Counted from the stretch's first letter, positions 26,298-35,318 are shown. The stretch: DNA of 64,000 nucleotides from Streptomyces sp. WM4235 (GCF_001279725.1 NZ_LGDE01000079.1:1-64000), one strand, 5' to 3'. Numbers and translations: made by a program. The notes: a model not told the origin generated them from the letters alone.

Positions 26298-27511
26298 GCC
26301 GGCACCCCCTGGGCGGATCCGAGGACCCGCCGCCAGAAGCCGTCGCAGAAGCGGGCCAGGGCGCCCCGCCCGCGGGACCCCGGCGGTTCCCCCTCGGCCA
26401 CCCGTCCCGGCAGTCCCACCTCGACCGGCACCTCGCCGGCCAGGGGGGCACCCAGCAGCCGGGCCACGGCTTCGGCATCGAGCCCCTCAGGGCAGCGTCC
26501 CCGTACGACCACGCGGACGTCCCGGGCGACCATCCGCACCCCTGCCGCCACCCGCCCGGCTGCGGCCACGGCCCTCAACTCCCCGGGCACCACCATCAGT
26601 ACGAGATCCAACTGGGCCAGCACCTCGGCCACCGCCTCGTCCACCCGTCGGGGCAGATCGACGACGACCACGCCGCCGCGGCGGCGGGCCGCGGCGACCA
26701 CCGAGCGCATCGCGGCGGGCGGCACCACGACCCGGTCCCCTCGGTCCCAGCTGAGCACCCGAAGCGCGTGCAGTTCCGGCAGGGACTCCTCCAGCGCCCC
26801 GGCCCCGACCCGGCCCCGCGAGGCAGCGAAGTCCGGCCAGCGCAGCCCTTCGGCGCCCTCACCCCCGAGCAGGACGTCCATGCCCCCGCCGAGGGGGTCC
26901 CCGTCGATGAGGATGGTGCGTTCGCCGGCGCGCGCGGCCCGTACGGCGAGCGCGCAGGCCAGCGTCGACGCGCCGGCGCCGCCACTGCCTCCGATCACGC
27001 CGACCGCGAGGGCGGGGCGCCCGGCCCCTTCCACCACGTCGGCGATGCGGTCGACGAGTCGGTTCTCCGCGTCGGGGAGCCTCAGCACCTCCTCGGCGCC
27101 GATCTCCAACGCCCGCTGCCACACCAGCGGGTCGTCCAGATCCCGGCCGACGAGAAGGACCGCGTCCCGGCGGGGCGCGCCGCGGACCCGGCGTGCCGCG
27201 TCGTCCCCGACGAGCACGAGCGGGGCGGAGTCCCAACCGACGCTGCCAAGTGTCGATGCACGGAAATCGACGTTCTCTCCGTCACCCCCTCCCGGGGCCC
27301 CGGCTCCGTCCGGTTCGGGCACCGCGTGGTGGACGTGCGGTTCGGCGCCGGCGGCGGCGCACAGCCGCAGCAGGTCGTCGAGCAGCAGGGGGTCCTCGGT
27401 GATGATCAGCGGCCGGCCACCACCGGGCACGACCTCTTCCGCCCGCTTCGACGACCTTCCCCCACCGGACAGCTCGGACTCCGGTGCTTCACACGACTTC
27501 GATCCAGCCAC
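26294..27511 (-). CDS. Ssd/CpaE-like septum site-determining protein, first gene of the Tad operon
   Basis: A 405-residue protein. Residues 25-170 form a receiver-like alpha/beta domain, then a MinD/ParA-type domain starts at VGVIGGSGGAGAST. That P-loop lacks the usual lysine, as in CpaE-like proteins encoded with Tad systems, so nucleotide hydrolysis may be weak or absent. Other ParA features (ILIDGDPLGGG, VVVDLPRR) are kept. In actinobacteria such proteins locate the Tad machinery and affect septation. The GTG start at 27511 has GAAGGGGG eight bases upstream; the frame upstream to 27682 lacks codon bias. Confidence 0.87.
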   Translation of the reverse strand: MAGSKSCEAPESELSGGGRSSKRAEEVVPGGGRPLIITEDPLLLDDLLRLCAAAGAEPHVHHAVPEPDGAGAPGGGDGENVDFRASTLGSVGWDSAPLVLVGDDAARRVRGAPRRDAVLLVGRDLDDPLVWQRALEIGAEEVLRLPDAENRLVDRIADVVEGAGRPALAVGVIGGSGGAGASTLACALAVRAARAGERTILIDGDPLGGGMDVLLGGEGAEGLRWPDFAASRGRVGAGALEESLPELHALRVLSWDRGDRVVVPPAAMRSVVAAARRRGGVVVVDLPRRVDEAVAEVLAQLDLVLMVVPGELRAVAAAGRVAAGVRMVARDVRVVVRGRCPEGLDAEAVARLLGAPLAGEVPVEVGLPGRVAEGEPPGSRGRGALARFCDGFWRRVLGSAQGVPA

Positions 27512-27804
27512 GATCTCGGCCCCCTTCTCACTGCGAATCCACACACCGCGGACTTCGCGGCTGGAATCACCGTGCAGGGATCCGGAAAAAGAAGTGGATC
27601 TTGCTCGAAAACTGTGGACAAGAAGCCCTCTGTGAATAACTCCGCCACCCCATCGCGTGAGTCCAGAGCGCGCCGGAACCACTACACACAGTCACGAGTT
27701 CAAGGAGATGAGGCCTGCGCGACGCAAGGCCGCCGAAGAGGAAGGGCCGGGGAAATGGTCACCACGGGCCGAAGGCAAGGGACGCAAACCGCGTCCGGAC
27801 ATGC

Positions 27805-27839
27805 GACGACCCCCGCCGGGGGGGAGAGCGGGGGTCGTC
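27805..27839. terminator. hairpin in the divergent ssd/HAD intergenic region
   Basis: A 12-base-pair stem (GACGACCCCCGC with its complement) around an 11-base loop. It lies in the 475-base region (27512-27986) between two divergent genes, where neither would need a terminator. It might attenuate one of them or end a small unrecognised RNA. The rest of the region holds no supported gene. Confidence 0.5.
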
Positions 27840-27986
27840 CCCACGGTCCGACTCGGGGGGGGAGGAGCCAGACCGGGTTAGCACGGTCGCGAACGATCCG
27901 TGACTTCCATGGTGTACCCGAGAGCCCTCTCAGGCAAACCCACGCGCCACACCTTACGCCGAATGGTGGGCGCATATGCTCGGGGC

Positions 27987-28823
27987 GTGGAAAATCAGCC
28001 CTTGCCGCACTCCTCGCCTCGGACCGCTGCCTTCTTCGACCTGGACAAGACGGTCATTGCGAAGTCGAGCACTCTGACGTTCAGCAAGTCCTTCTACCAG
28101 GGTGGCCTGATCAACCGGCGGGCCGTACTGCGCACCGCGTACACCCAGTTCTTCTTCTTGGTCGGCGGCGCCGACCACGATCAGATGGAGCGGATGCGGG
28201 AGTACCTGTCCGCCCTTTGCAAGGGGTGGAACGTCCAGCAGGTGCGCGAGATCGTCGCCGAAGCACTGCACGACCTCATCGACCCGATCATCTACGACGA
28301 GGCCGCGTCCCTCATCGAGGCCCACCACACGGCCGGCCGTGACGTGGTGATCGTGTCGACCTCCGGCGCCGAAGTAGTCGAGCCGATCGGCGAGATGCTC
28401 GGTGCGGACCGTGTCGTGGCCACCCGGATGGTGGTCGGCGACGACGGCTGCTTCACGGGCGAGATCGAGTACTACGCCTACGGACCGACGAAGGCGGAGG
28501 CCGTACGCGAGCTCGCCGAGTCTGAGGGGTACGACCTCGCGCGGTGCTACGCGTACAGCGACTCGATCACCGACGTGCCGATGTTGGAGGCGGTGGGACA
28601 TCCCCATGCCGTCAATCCCGACCGGGCGTTGCGTCGCGAGGCGGTCGCACGGGAGTGGCCGGTGCTGGTGTTCAACAGGCCCGTGCGGTTGAAGCAGCGG
28701 CTGCCGGGGTCCATGACCTCCCGACCGGCCCTGGTGGCCGCCGCGGCGGTCGGCGCGGCCGCCGCCACGGCCGGGCTCGTCTGGTACGCGAGCCGGCGGC
28801 GGGCAGGCGCCTCCGCCGTATAG
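27987..28823 (+). CDS. HAD-IB family phosphatase (differentiation-associated type)
   Basis: A 278-residue haloacid dehalogenase-type hydrolase. The catalytic motif I is FFDLDKTVI (about 15-23), motif II is the Ser/Thr in VIVSTSG (about 110), and motif IV/III is YSDSITDVPMLE (about 185-196). The subfamily IB includes phosphoserine phosphatase-like enzymes; the substrate is unknown. A C-terminal helix with a basic end (LVWYASRRR) would anchor it to the membrane. GTG at 27987 is chosen because TATGCT ends six bases upstream, a leaderless arrangement; ATG at 27963 is the alternative. The S. coelicolor counterpart is, as I recall, annotated as morphological differentiation-associated. Confidence 0.85.
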   Translation: MENQPLPHSSPRTAAFFDLDKTVIAKSSTLTFSKSFYQGGLINRRAVLRTAYTQFFFLVGGADHDQMERMREYLSALCKGWNVQQVREIVAEALHDLIDPIIYDEAASLIEAHHTAGRDVVIVSTSGAEVVEPIGEMLGADRVVATRMVVGDDGCFTGEIEYYAYGPTKAEAVRELAESEGYDLARCYAYSDSITDVPMLEAVGHPHAVNPDRALRREAVAREWPVLVFNRPVRLKQRLPGSMTSRPALVAAAAVGAAAATAGLVWYASRRRAGASAV

Positions 28824-28989
28824 GCCGCCATTCTCACGACCCGGTACGACCCGGCGCTCACCGTCCGACCGCCGTCCGACCGCCGACCGCCGCGCCGCGG
28901 CCCGCACCGCGGGGGCGGTGGCCACGCGGTGGTTCCGGCTCCATGCGTGCGGCTTCCACGCGCGTGGAGCCGAACGGCCCCGACGGAAC

Positions 28990-29290
28990 AACATCGCGCC
29001 CGGAATCGAATGTCCGGATCGTCCAGGCTCGTCCTGGAAAGTAAAGAAGTGGAGCCAGGGGTTTCGCTTGTCTCCGAAGCGGAGTACAAAGGAGTCAACG
29101 GCCCGCGAGACCAAAGAACATCCGAGAGGATCATCTTTAAAACGCAGTAAGGCCCACGGACCGAAGCATGAACGCCGAGCACCCACGCGACGTCGACCCG
29201 TCGATTACGGGCCAGCCACACCAGGTGACGGGCAAAGTTCCCGACCTGATGGGCATACATTCGAGGACGCTTGGTAACTGGGCGCGAGTG
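28990..29290. ncRNA. candidate location of the 6S-like RNA (scr3559-type)
   Basis: The 511-base gap 28824-29334 between the HAD phosphatase and the Fic-like gene has no convincing reading frame. In S. coelicolor the gap between the counterparts SCO3558 and SCO3559 holds, as I recall, the 6S-like RNA scr3559. Sequence support here is partial: 29000-29170 is poorer in GC than the coding sequence around it and contains nested inverted repeats (TCCAGG/CCTGGA at 29022-29038, CTCCG/CGGAG near 29080-29095), and a strong hairpin closes the region at 29294-29325. 6S RNA binds RNA polymerase holoenzyme. Strand and ends are not determined. Confidence 0.4.
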
Positions 29291-29293
29291 CCA

Positions 29294-29325
29294 GCGGCGA
29301 CACCAAGGCAAGACGGTGTCGCCGC
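29294..29325. terminator. hairpin after the Fic-like gene, possibly bidirectional
   Basis: GCGGCGACACC pairs perfectly with GGTGTCGCCGC (11 pairs, 10-base loop). It starts 10 bases beyond the stop of the minus-strand Fic-like gene and could also end a plus-strand RNA from the preceding gap. Confidence 0.7.
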
Positions 29326-29334
29326 AACCCGTGT

Positions 29335-30189
29335 TCAGGCCGCGCCGCGCTGGAGCGCCTCGCAGACCGCCATCGATTCCCGGGAACCCAGCTCGATCGC
29401 CCGGCCGCAGTGTGCGATCCAGGCGCCCATGCCCTCCGCGGTTCCGGACACGTACCCCTCGAAGGCCGCGACGTAGGCCTGCGCACCCTGTTCCGCGTGG
29501 CCGACCTCGGCCGGGCAGATGGCCTTCGGGTCGAGCCCGCTGTTGATCAGCACGATCCGTTCGGCCGCCCGTGCGACCAGGCCGTTGTAGGTCCCGAAGG
29601 GACGCAGGGCCAGCAGTTCACCATGCACCACCGAAGCCGTGATCAGCGCCGGCGAGGAGCCTCCCGCGATGATCAGCCGCGACAGCCCGTCCAACCGGCC
29701 CGCGACCTCCTCGGCACTCGGGAGCGGCAGGTCGATCAGTGGCTCGTCCACCGGTTCACCCGCCAGACGAGGCCGCCCCACCGTGTCGCCCTCGATCGCC
29801 GACGGCGCGGACGCGTCCGGAGCCGCCGCCGTCGAACCCGACGCGACCAGGTGCAGGCGCGCGAGGACACGCATCGGGGACTGCCGCCAGATGCTCAGGA
29901 GCTGCCCGGCCTCGGCCGTCAGGCGCAGGGCGGCACCCACCGCCCGCGCCTGCGACTCCGAGCCGAAGTCGGTTCGGCGACGCACCTCTTCCAGGGCCCA
30001 GTCGGCGCCCGACAACGCCGCGCTCCCGCGCGCGCCGCGCAACGCCGCCTCCGAGGCGATCTCCCCGCTGCGACGACGCATCACCCGGTGCCCGTACACC
30101 CGGTCCACGGCCTTGCGTACGGAATCCACGGAATCGGAGACACCCGGCAGCCCGGCCAGTGGGGCCAGCGGGTCAGCAGCGCTACTCAT
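29335..30189 (-). CDS. Fic-like domain protein with degenerate active site
   Basis: A 284-residue, mainly helical protein. The segment HGELLALRPFGTYNGLVARA (about 210-230) aligns with the Fic signature HPFx(D/E)GNGRxxR, but the catalytic His is replaced and the GNGR becomes YNGL, so AMP transfer by the usual mechanism is unlikely. Streptomyces databases often call this family oxidoreductase, for which I see no support such as a Rossmann motif. ATG at 30189 has no ribosome site but TAGGCT eight bases upstream. The gene is divergent from the MinD-type ATPase gene, 109 bases apart. Confidence 0.7.
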   Translation of the reverse strand: MSSAADPLAPLAGLPGVSDSVDSVRKAVDRVYGHRVMRRRSGEIASEAALRGARGSAALSGADWALEEVRRRTDFGSESQARAVGAALRLTAEAGQLLSIWRQSPMRVLARLHLVASGSTAAAPDASAPSAIEGDTVGRPRLAGEPVDEPLIDLPLPSAEEVAGRLDGLSRLIIAGGSSPALITASVVHGELLALRPFGTYNGLVARAAERIVLINSGLDPKAICPAEVGHAEQGAQAYVAAFEGYVSGTAEGMGAWIAHCGRAIELGSRESMAVCEALQRGAA

Positions 30190-30298
30190 AAGTAGGGAGC
30201 CTACGCACTGCACGCGCATAGCACCGACCCCTCCTTGGAGTGGTCTTCTTCACTCAGGTAGACCACGTAGCGCTATCAACCCACTACGCTTGGTGAAC

Positions 30299-31324
30299 AT
30301 GAAGATCGCTTTCGTGGGAAAGGGCGGCAGCGGTAAGACCACGCTGTCCTCCCTCTTCATCCGCCACCTTGCCGCCAATGAAGCCCCCGTCGTCGCGGTG
30401 GACGCCGACATCAACCAGCATCTCGGCGTGGCCCTCGGGCTCGGCGAGGACGAGGCCGCCGAGATGCCCGCCCTGGGCGCGCACCTGTCCCTCATCAAGG
30501 ACTACCTGCGCGGATCGAACCCGCGCATCGCGTCCGCCGACGCCATGATCAAGACCACTCCGCCCGGGACCGGCTCGCGCCTGTTGCGGGTCACCGAGGA
30601 CAACCCGGTGTACGAGGCGTGCGCGCGCACGCTGATGCTCGACGGCGAGCCCGTCCGCCTGATGGCCACCGGGCCGTTCACCGAGGCGGACCTGGGCGTG
30701 GCCTGCTACCACTCGAAGGTCGGGGCGGTCGAACTCTGCCTCAACCATCTGGTCGACGGTCCGGACGAGTACGTGGTCGTCGACATGACCGCCGGTTCGG
30801 ACTCCTTCGCGTCGGGCATGTTCACCCGCTTCGACATGACCTTCCTGGTGGCCGAGCCGACCCGCAAGGGCGTCTCCGTCTACCGCCAGTACAAGGAGTA
30901 CGCCCGGGACTTCGGGATCGCGCTCAAGGTGATCGGCAACAAGGTGCAGGGGCCGGAGGACATCGAGTTCCTCCAGGACGAGGTCGGCGACGACCTGCTG
31001 GTCACCGTCGGGCATTCGGACTGGGTGCGGTCGATGGAGAAGGGGCACCCCGCCCGGTTCGAGCTGCTGGAGGCGACCAACCGGCTCGCGCTGCAGGCGC
31101 TCCAGGACGCCGCCGAGGACTCGTACGCCGACCGCGACTGGGCCCGGTACACGCAGCAGATGGTCCACTTCCACCTGCGGAACGCCGAGAGCTGGGGGAA
31201 CGCGAAGACCGGGGTCGACCTGGCGGAACAGGTCGACCCCGATTTCATCCTCCGCGAGAACCCGAGCGCGGAGGTGGTCAGCCCTCGTCCGACCCTGACT
31301 CGGCCGACTCCGCAGCCGGCTTGA
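30299..31324 (+). CDS. MinD/CooC-type P-loop ATPase
   Basis: A 341-residue protein. It begins MKIAFVGKGGSGKTTL, the deviant Walker A (KGGxGKT) of the MinD/ParA/ArsA superfamily, most like the CooC nickel-insertion group. The switch region VVAVDADINQH (about 32-42) and VVVDMTAGSD (about 157-166) are present. Such ATPases load metals or position proteins; the partner is unknown here. ATG at 30299 has TACGCT eight bases upstream; GTG six bases earlier is possible. Its 3' end overlaps the convergent lipoprotein gene by 47 bases. Confidence 0.82.
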   Translation: MKIAFVGKGGSGKTTLSSLFIRHLAANEAPVVAVDADINQHLGVALGLGEDEAAEMPALGAHLSLIKDYLRGSNPRIASADAMIKTTPPGTGSRLLRVTEDNPVYEACARTLMLDGEPVRLMATGPFTEADLGVACYHSKVGAVELCLNHLVDGPDEYVVVDMTAGSDSFASGMFTRFDMTFLVAEPTRKGVSVYRQYKEYARDFGIALKVIGNKVQGPEDIEFLQDEVGDDLLVTVGHSDWVRSMEKGHPARFELLEATNRLALQALQDAAEDSYADRDWARYTQQMVHFHLRNAESWGNAKTGVDLAEQVDPDFILRENPSAEVVSPRPTLTRPTPQPA

Positions 31325-32594
31325 TCCCGGCCGGGGAACCGGGGGCGGCCGGCGCTGCCGGCGGCCCCGCGGTGAGGAACTTGCTCCAGCCGTCCTTCGG
31401 CGCCTCACCGACGTCGAGGCCGCGCATCCACGCCAGCGTCTTCGGGTCCTGGGCGTCCAGCCAGTCGGCCAGCTCACGGAACGGCACGCAGCGGACCTCC
31501 TTCTGGGTGCACATGGACTTGATGGAGTCCTCGACGGCCTTCATGTAGGTGCCGCCGTTCCAGGACTCGAAGTGGTTGCCGATGATCAGCGGTGCCCGGT
31601 TGCCCTGGTAGACCCGGTCGAAGGCCTTCTGCAGGCCGTCGCGCATCTGCTCGCCCCAGTAGGCGTGTTGCGAGGGGTCTCCCTGGGTGGTCGTCCCGGA
31701 CTGGTTGACCATGTAGTTGTAGTCCATGCTCAGGGTGTCGAAGGCGCGCCCCGGCATGGGCACCAGTTGCAGCGGAAGGTCCCAGAGCCCGTCGGTCTTC
31801 TTGGGCCAGATCTGCTTGCTGATTCCGCTGGAGTCGTAGCGGAAGCCCATGTCCTTGGCCGCCAGCATGAAGTTCTTCTGGCCTTCGAGGCAGGGGGTGC
31901 GGGCGCCGATCAACTCCTTCTCGTAGTCGAACGGGAGCGGCTCCAGACCCTTCAGTGCCGGGGTGTTCGTCTTCCAGTTCTTGACGAACGACTTGGCCTG
32001 GTTGATCTCGCTCTTCCACTCCTCGACGGACCAGGTGCCGACGCCGCCCTCGGGGCCGCAGAAGTGGCCGTTGAAGTGGGTGCCGATCTCGTTGCCCTCC
32101 TGCCAGGCCGCGCGGACCTGGGTGGCGGTGTCCTTGATGCCCTGGAGGTCGCCGAAACCGATGTCGGAACGCCCCGGGGAGTGCTGCGGAGCGGTGTAGA
32201 GCGAGGCCTTCTCCTCCGGCAGCATGTACACGCCGCTGAGGAAGTAGGTCATCCGGGCGTTGTACTCCTTGCCGACCTCACGGAAGTGCGAGAAGAGCTT
32301 CTGGCTGTCCTCGCCGGCGCCGTCCCACGAGAAGACGACGAACTGCGGGGGCTTCTCACCGGGCTTCATCCGCTGCGGCTTCACGACGTTCGGCTGGAGG
32401 CCGGTGTACGCGGTTGAGCCGTCCCCGATGAGCCGCTTCACACTGCCCGGGGCCGCTTCCGGTGCGGCGGCGCCCTTCCTGGCGTTCTGTCCACCGGGCG
32501 CGGGCTTGGCGGGTTCCGAGGAGCACCCGGCAGCGCCCAGGACCAGGGCCGTGGCGACCAGGCCGCCGGCGATCTTCTTCGTGGCGGCGATCAT
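31278..32594 (-). CDS. lipoprotein with a polysaccharide deacetylase-like (NodB) domain
   Basis: A 438-residue exported lipoprotein: signal helix, then lipobox LGAAGC (about 18-23). The mature protein has a NodB-like region: FVVFSWDGAGED (about 85-96) for the first metal Asp and THFNGHFCGP (about 170-180) for the HxxxH metal pair. It may remove acyl groups from cell-wall or surface polysaccharide, though the core is diverged and activity is inferred. ATG at 32594 has GGGAGAGG upstream; earlier ATGs lack a ribosome site. The 3' 47 bases overlap the convergent ATPase gene. Confidence 0.78.
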   Translation of the reverse strand: MIAATKKIAGGLVATALVLGAAGCSSEPAKPAPGGQNARKGAAAPEAAPGSVKRLIGDGSTAYTGLQPNVVKPQRMKPGEKPPQFVVFSWDGAGEDSQKLFSHFREVGKEYNARMTYFLSGVYMLPEEKASLYTAPQHSPGRSDIGFGDLQGIKDTATQVRAAWQEGNEIGTHFNGHFCGPEGGVGTWSVEEWKSEINQAKSFVKNWKTNTPALKGLEPLPFDYEKELIGARTPCLEGQKNFMLAAKDMGFRYDSSGISKQIWPKKTDGLWDLPLQLVPMPGRAFDTLSMDYNYMVNQSGTTTQGDPSQHAYWGEQMRDGLQKAFDRVYQGNRAPLIIGNHFESWNGGTYMKAVEDSIKSMCTQKEVRCVPFRELADWLDAQDPKTLAWMRGLDVGEAPKDGWSKFLTAGPPAAPAAPGSPAGIKPAAESAESGSDEG

Positions 32595-32828
32595 CCGCAC
32601 ACCTCTCCCTCGCAGTTCCATCGCAGGACTTCCGCGCCGCAACGTCCCATGCGGTCAGGTTTAAGGAAGGTGTGACAAGCCGGACAAAATGCTTAATCAC
32701 TCCTGGGAGCTAATTCCTAGGCCATTTACTCCCATTTCCCACCACCTCTCTTTACTCTCCATTACCGTTCATTTACCGAGTGTTGAGACTCCCGCCGCTT
32801 CATCCCTCCCCAGAGGAGACGGGAACCC

Positions 32829-35249
32829 ATGACAGCCACCACTGAAGGCGCCGCCGAAGACTCCACGGGCACCGCCCTCTCACCCCCAGCGCCCACCCCA
32901 CCTCCCGTACCTCCCGTTTCCGTCAAGAGCTTCCCGGCGGACCTCTCCGCCTCCATCGCCGTCTTCCTGATCGCCCTGCCGCTCTCTCTGGGCATCGCCC
33001 TGGCCACGGGCGCCCCACTACAGGCGGGGCTGGTGGCCGCGGCCGTCGGCGGGATCGTGGCCGGACGACTCGGGGGCGCGCCGCTCCAGGTCAGCGGCCC
33101 CGCCGCCGGCCTCACGGTGGTCACCGCCGAACTGATCCAGCGCTACGGGTGGCGCACCACCTGCGCCATCACCGTGCTCGCCGGCTGCTGCCAACTCGGG
33201 CTCGCCTTCCTGCGTACGGCCCGGTCCGCGCTGATGGTGAGCCCGGCGATCGTGCACGGCATGCTCGCCGGCATCGGCGTGACCATCGCGCTGGCGCAAC
33301 TGCACATCGTCCTCGGCGGCACCCCGCAGAGCTCCGCCGTGGCCAACGTCCAGGGCCTGCCCGGTCAGTTGGCCGACCTTCATCCGGTCGCGCTGGGCAT
33401 CAGCGCGCTCACCCTGGCCGTCCTGCTCGGTTGGCCGCGGCTACCGGGGCGGATCGGCCGGAACCTGCGCAGGGTTCCCGCCGCGCTGGCGGCCGTCGCC
33501 ACGGCCACCGCGTTCGCCGCCCTGGCGGGTCTCAGCCTGCCCCGGGTGGACCTGCCGTCCTGGCGCAGCCACGCACTGCCCGAACTGCCCGAGGGCCCGG
33601 TCCTCGGCCTCCTCGCCGCGGTGCTGACCATCACGCTGGTCGGCAGCGTGGAGTCGCTGCTGTCCGCGGTCGCGACCGACAAACTGATCGCCTCCGAGCG
33701 GGGCACGGACAACCGTCCGCCGCGCGTCGACCTCAACCGTGAACTGCGCGGACAGGGCGCGGCGAACATCGTCTCCGGGGCGCTGGGCGGGCTGCCCGTC
33801 ACGGGCGTGGCGGTCCGTAGCGTCGCCAACGTCAAAGCCGGTGCCACCAGCCGCAATTCCTCGATGCTGCACGGCCTCTGGGTACTGATCGCGGCCGCGC
33901 TGCTCGTCCCGGTCCTCGATCTGATCCCGCTCGCCGCGCTGGCCGCCCTGGTGATGGCGGTGGGCGTGCAGATGGTGAGCATCACGCATCTGCGTACCGT
34001 CACCCGACATCGTGAGGTCCTGGTCTACGCGACGACGATCGTGGCCGTGGTGCTCGGTGGGGTGCTGGAGGGGGTCGCCGTCGGTGTGGCGGTGGCCGTC
34101 GGCCTGGCCCTGCACCGTCTCGCGCGGACCCGGATCACGGTGGAGGTGATCGACGGGGTCCACCGCGTATGGGCACGCGGTCAGTTGACCTTCCTCGCGG
34201 TGCCCCGGTTGAGTCGGGTGCTGAACCAGATCCCGCACGACCGGCACGCGGTGATCGAGTTGGACGGCTCGTTCATGGACCACGCGGCGTACGAGACCCT
34301 GCACGACTGGCAGGACTCCCATCGGGCGCACGGCGGCTCGGTGGAGGTCACCGGCCGCTCCCACAACCGGACCCCCGAGACCGACCGCGGCATGGCGGAC
34401 CGGGGCAAGGGCCCCGGATCGGGCCAGCGCGGAACCCACCAGTGCTGCCGCCCCTGGACCCCCTGGCAGAACCACTGCGACCACCGGGCCGACATCGACT
34501 CGGGCGACTCCACGGGCGCGAAGGAGCGTACGAGCCCCGGCGCCGCCACGGTCGGTTCCGCGGTCGAGCCCCGGCGGCGCGGAGCGGGCCGGCTGGCCAA
34601 CGGCATCAGCGCGTTCCAGCGCGACACCGCCCCCCACGTCCGTGATGAACTGGCCCGACTGGCGCGCGAGGGGCAGCGGCCCTCGCAGCTCTTCCTCACC
34701 TGCGCGGACTCCCGCCTGGTCACCAGCATGATCACGGCCAGCGGCCCCGGGGACCTGTTCACCGTGCGCAACGTGGGCAACCTGGTGCCGTTGCCGGGCG
34801 CCGAGTCCACGGACGATTCGGTCGCCGCGGCGATCGAGTACGCCGTGGACGTGCTCCAGGTGGACAGCATCACGGTGTGCGGCCACTCGGGCTGCGGGGC
34901 CATGCAGGCCCTGCTGAACTCCCACCCCGGCACCCCCATGACCCCGCTGCGCCGCTGGTTGCGGCACGGTCTGCCCAGCCTGGAGCGGATGGCCAGCCGT
35001 CATCACGCGTGGGCCCGGATCGCGGGCCGGCTCCCGGCCGATGCCGTGGAACAGCTGTGCCTGACCAATGTGGTGCAGCAGTTGGATCACTTGCGGGCGC
35101 ACGAATCGGTTGCCCGCCGGCTCGCCGAGGGCACGCTGGAACTGCACGGCATGTACTTCCACGTGGGCGAGGCACAGGCGTATCTGCTCTCGGAGGGCGA
35201 GGACTTCTTCGACTGCCGGGTCTTCGACAGCGTCGGTCAGCGCGCCTGA
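32829..35249 (+). CDS. SulP-family anion transporter fused to beta-carbonic anhydrase
   Basis: An 806-residue fusion. Residues 30-435 form the SulP transporter core with about 11 membrane segments, 440-515 a STAS domain (AVIELDGSFMDHAAYE), and 600-780 a beta-class carbonic anhydrase with zinc ligands in CADSR (about 635) and HSGCG (about 685-690). A His/Cys-containing linker (CCRPWTPWQNHCDH, about 540-553) joins them. The likely role is bicarbonate uptake coupled to CO2/bicarbonate interconversion. GGAGACGGGAACCC precedes ATG. A strong hairpin follows the stop. Confidence 0.93.
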   Translation: MTATTEGAAEDSTGTALSPPAPTPPPVPPVSVKSFPADLSASIAVFLIALPLSLGIALATGAPLQAGLVAAAVGGIVAGRLGGAPLQVSGPAAGLTVVTAELIQRYGWRTTCAITVLAGCCQLGLAFLRTARSALMVSPAIVHGMLAGIGVTIALAQLHIVLGGTPQSSAVANVQGLPGQLADLHPVALGISALTLAVLLGWPRLPGRIGRNLRRVPAALAAVATATAFAALAGLSLPRVDLPSWRSHALPELPEGPVLGLLAAVLTITLVGSVESLLSAVATDKLIASERGTDNRPPRVDLNRELRGQGAANIVSGALGGLPVTGVAVRSVANVKAGATSRNSSMLHGLWVLIAAALLVPVLDLIPLAALAALVMAVGVQMVSITHLRTVTRHREVLVYATTIVAVVLGGVLEGVAVGVAVAVGLALHRLARTRITVEVIDGVHRVWARGQLTFLAVPRLSRVLNQIPHDRHAVIELDGSFMDHAAYETLHDWQDSHRAHGGSVEVTGRSHNRTPETDRGMADRGKGPGSGQRGTHQCCRPWTPWQNHCDHRADIDSGDSTGAKERTSPGAATVGSAVEPRRRGAGRLANGISAFQRDTAPHVRDELARLAREGQRPSQLFLTCADSRLVTSMITASGPGDLFTVRNVGNLVPLPGAESTDDSVAAAIEYAVDVLQVDSITVCGHSGCGAMQALLNSHPGTPMTPLRRWLRHGLPSLERMASRHHAWARIAGRLPADAVEQLCLTNVVQQLDHLRAHESVARRLAEGTLELHGMYFHVGEAQAYLLSEGEDFFDCRVFDSVGQRA

Positions 35250-35318
35250 ACCTCCCGCGCACCCCGGCCCGGATCACGTACCCGGCTGAACCGATACCCT
35301 CCGATATCCGTGCCACGG

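Noticed and set aside
28547..29311. A 254-residue minus-strand frame across the 6S-like RNA interval
   Set aside because: Third-position GC is irregular, no ribosome site is present, and part overlaps the HAD gene on the other strand.
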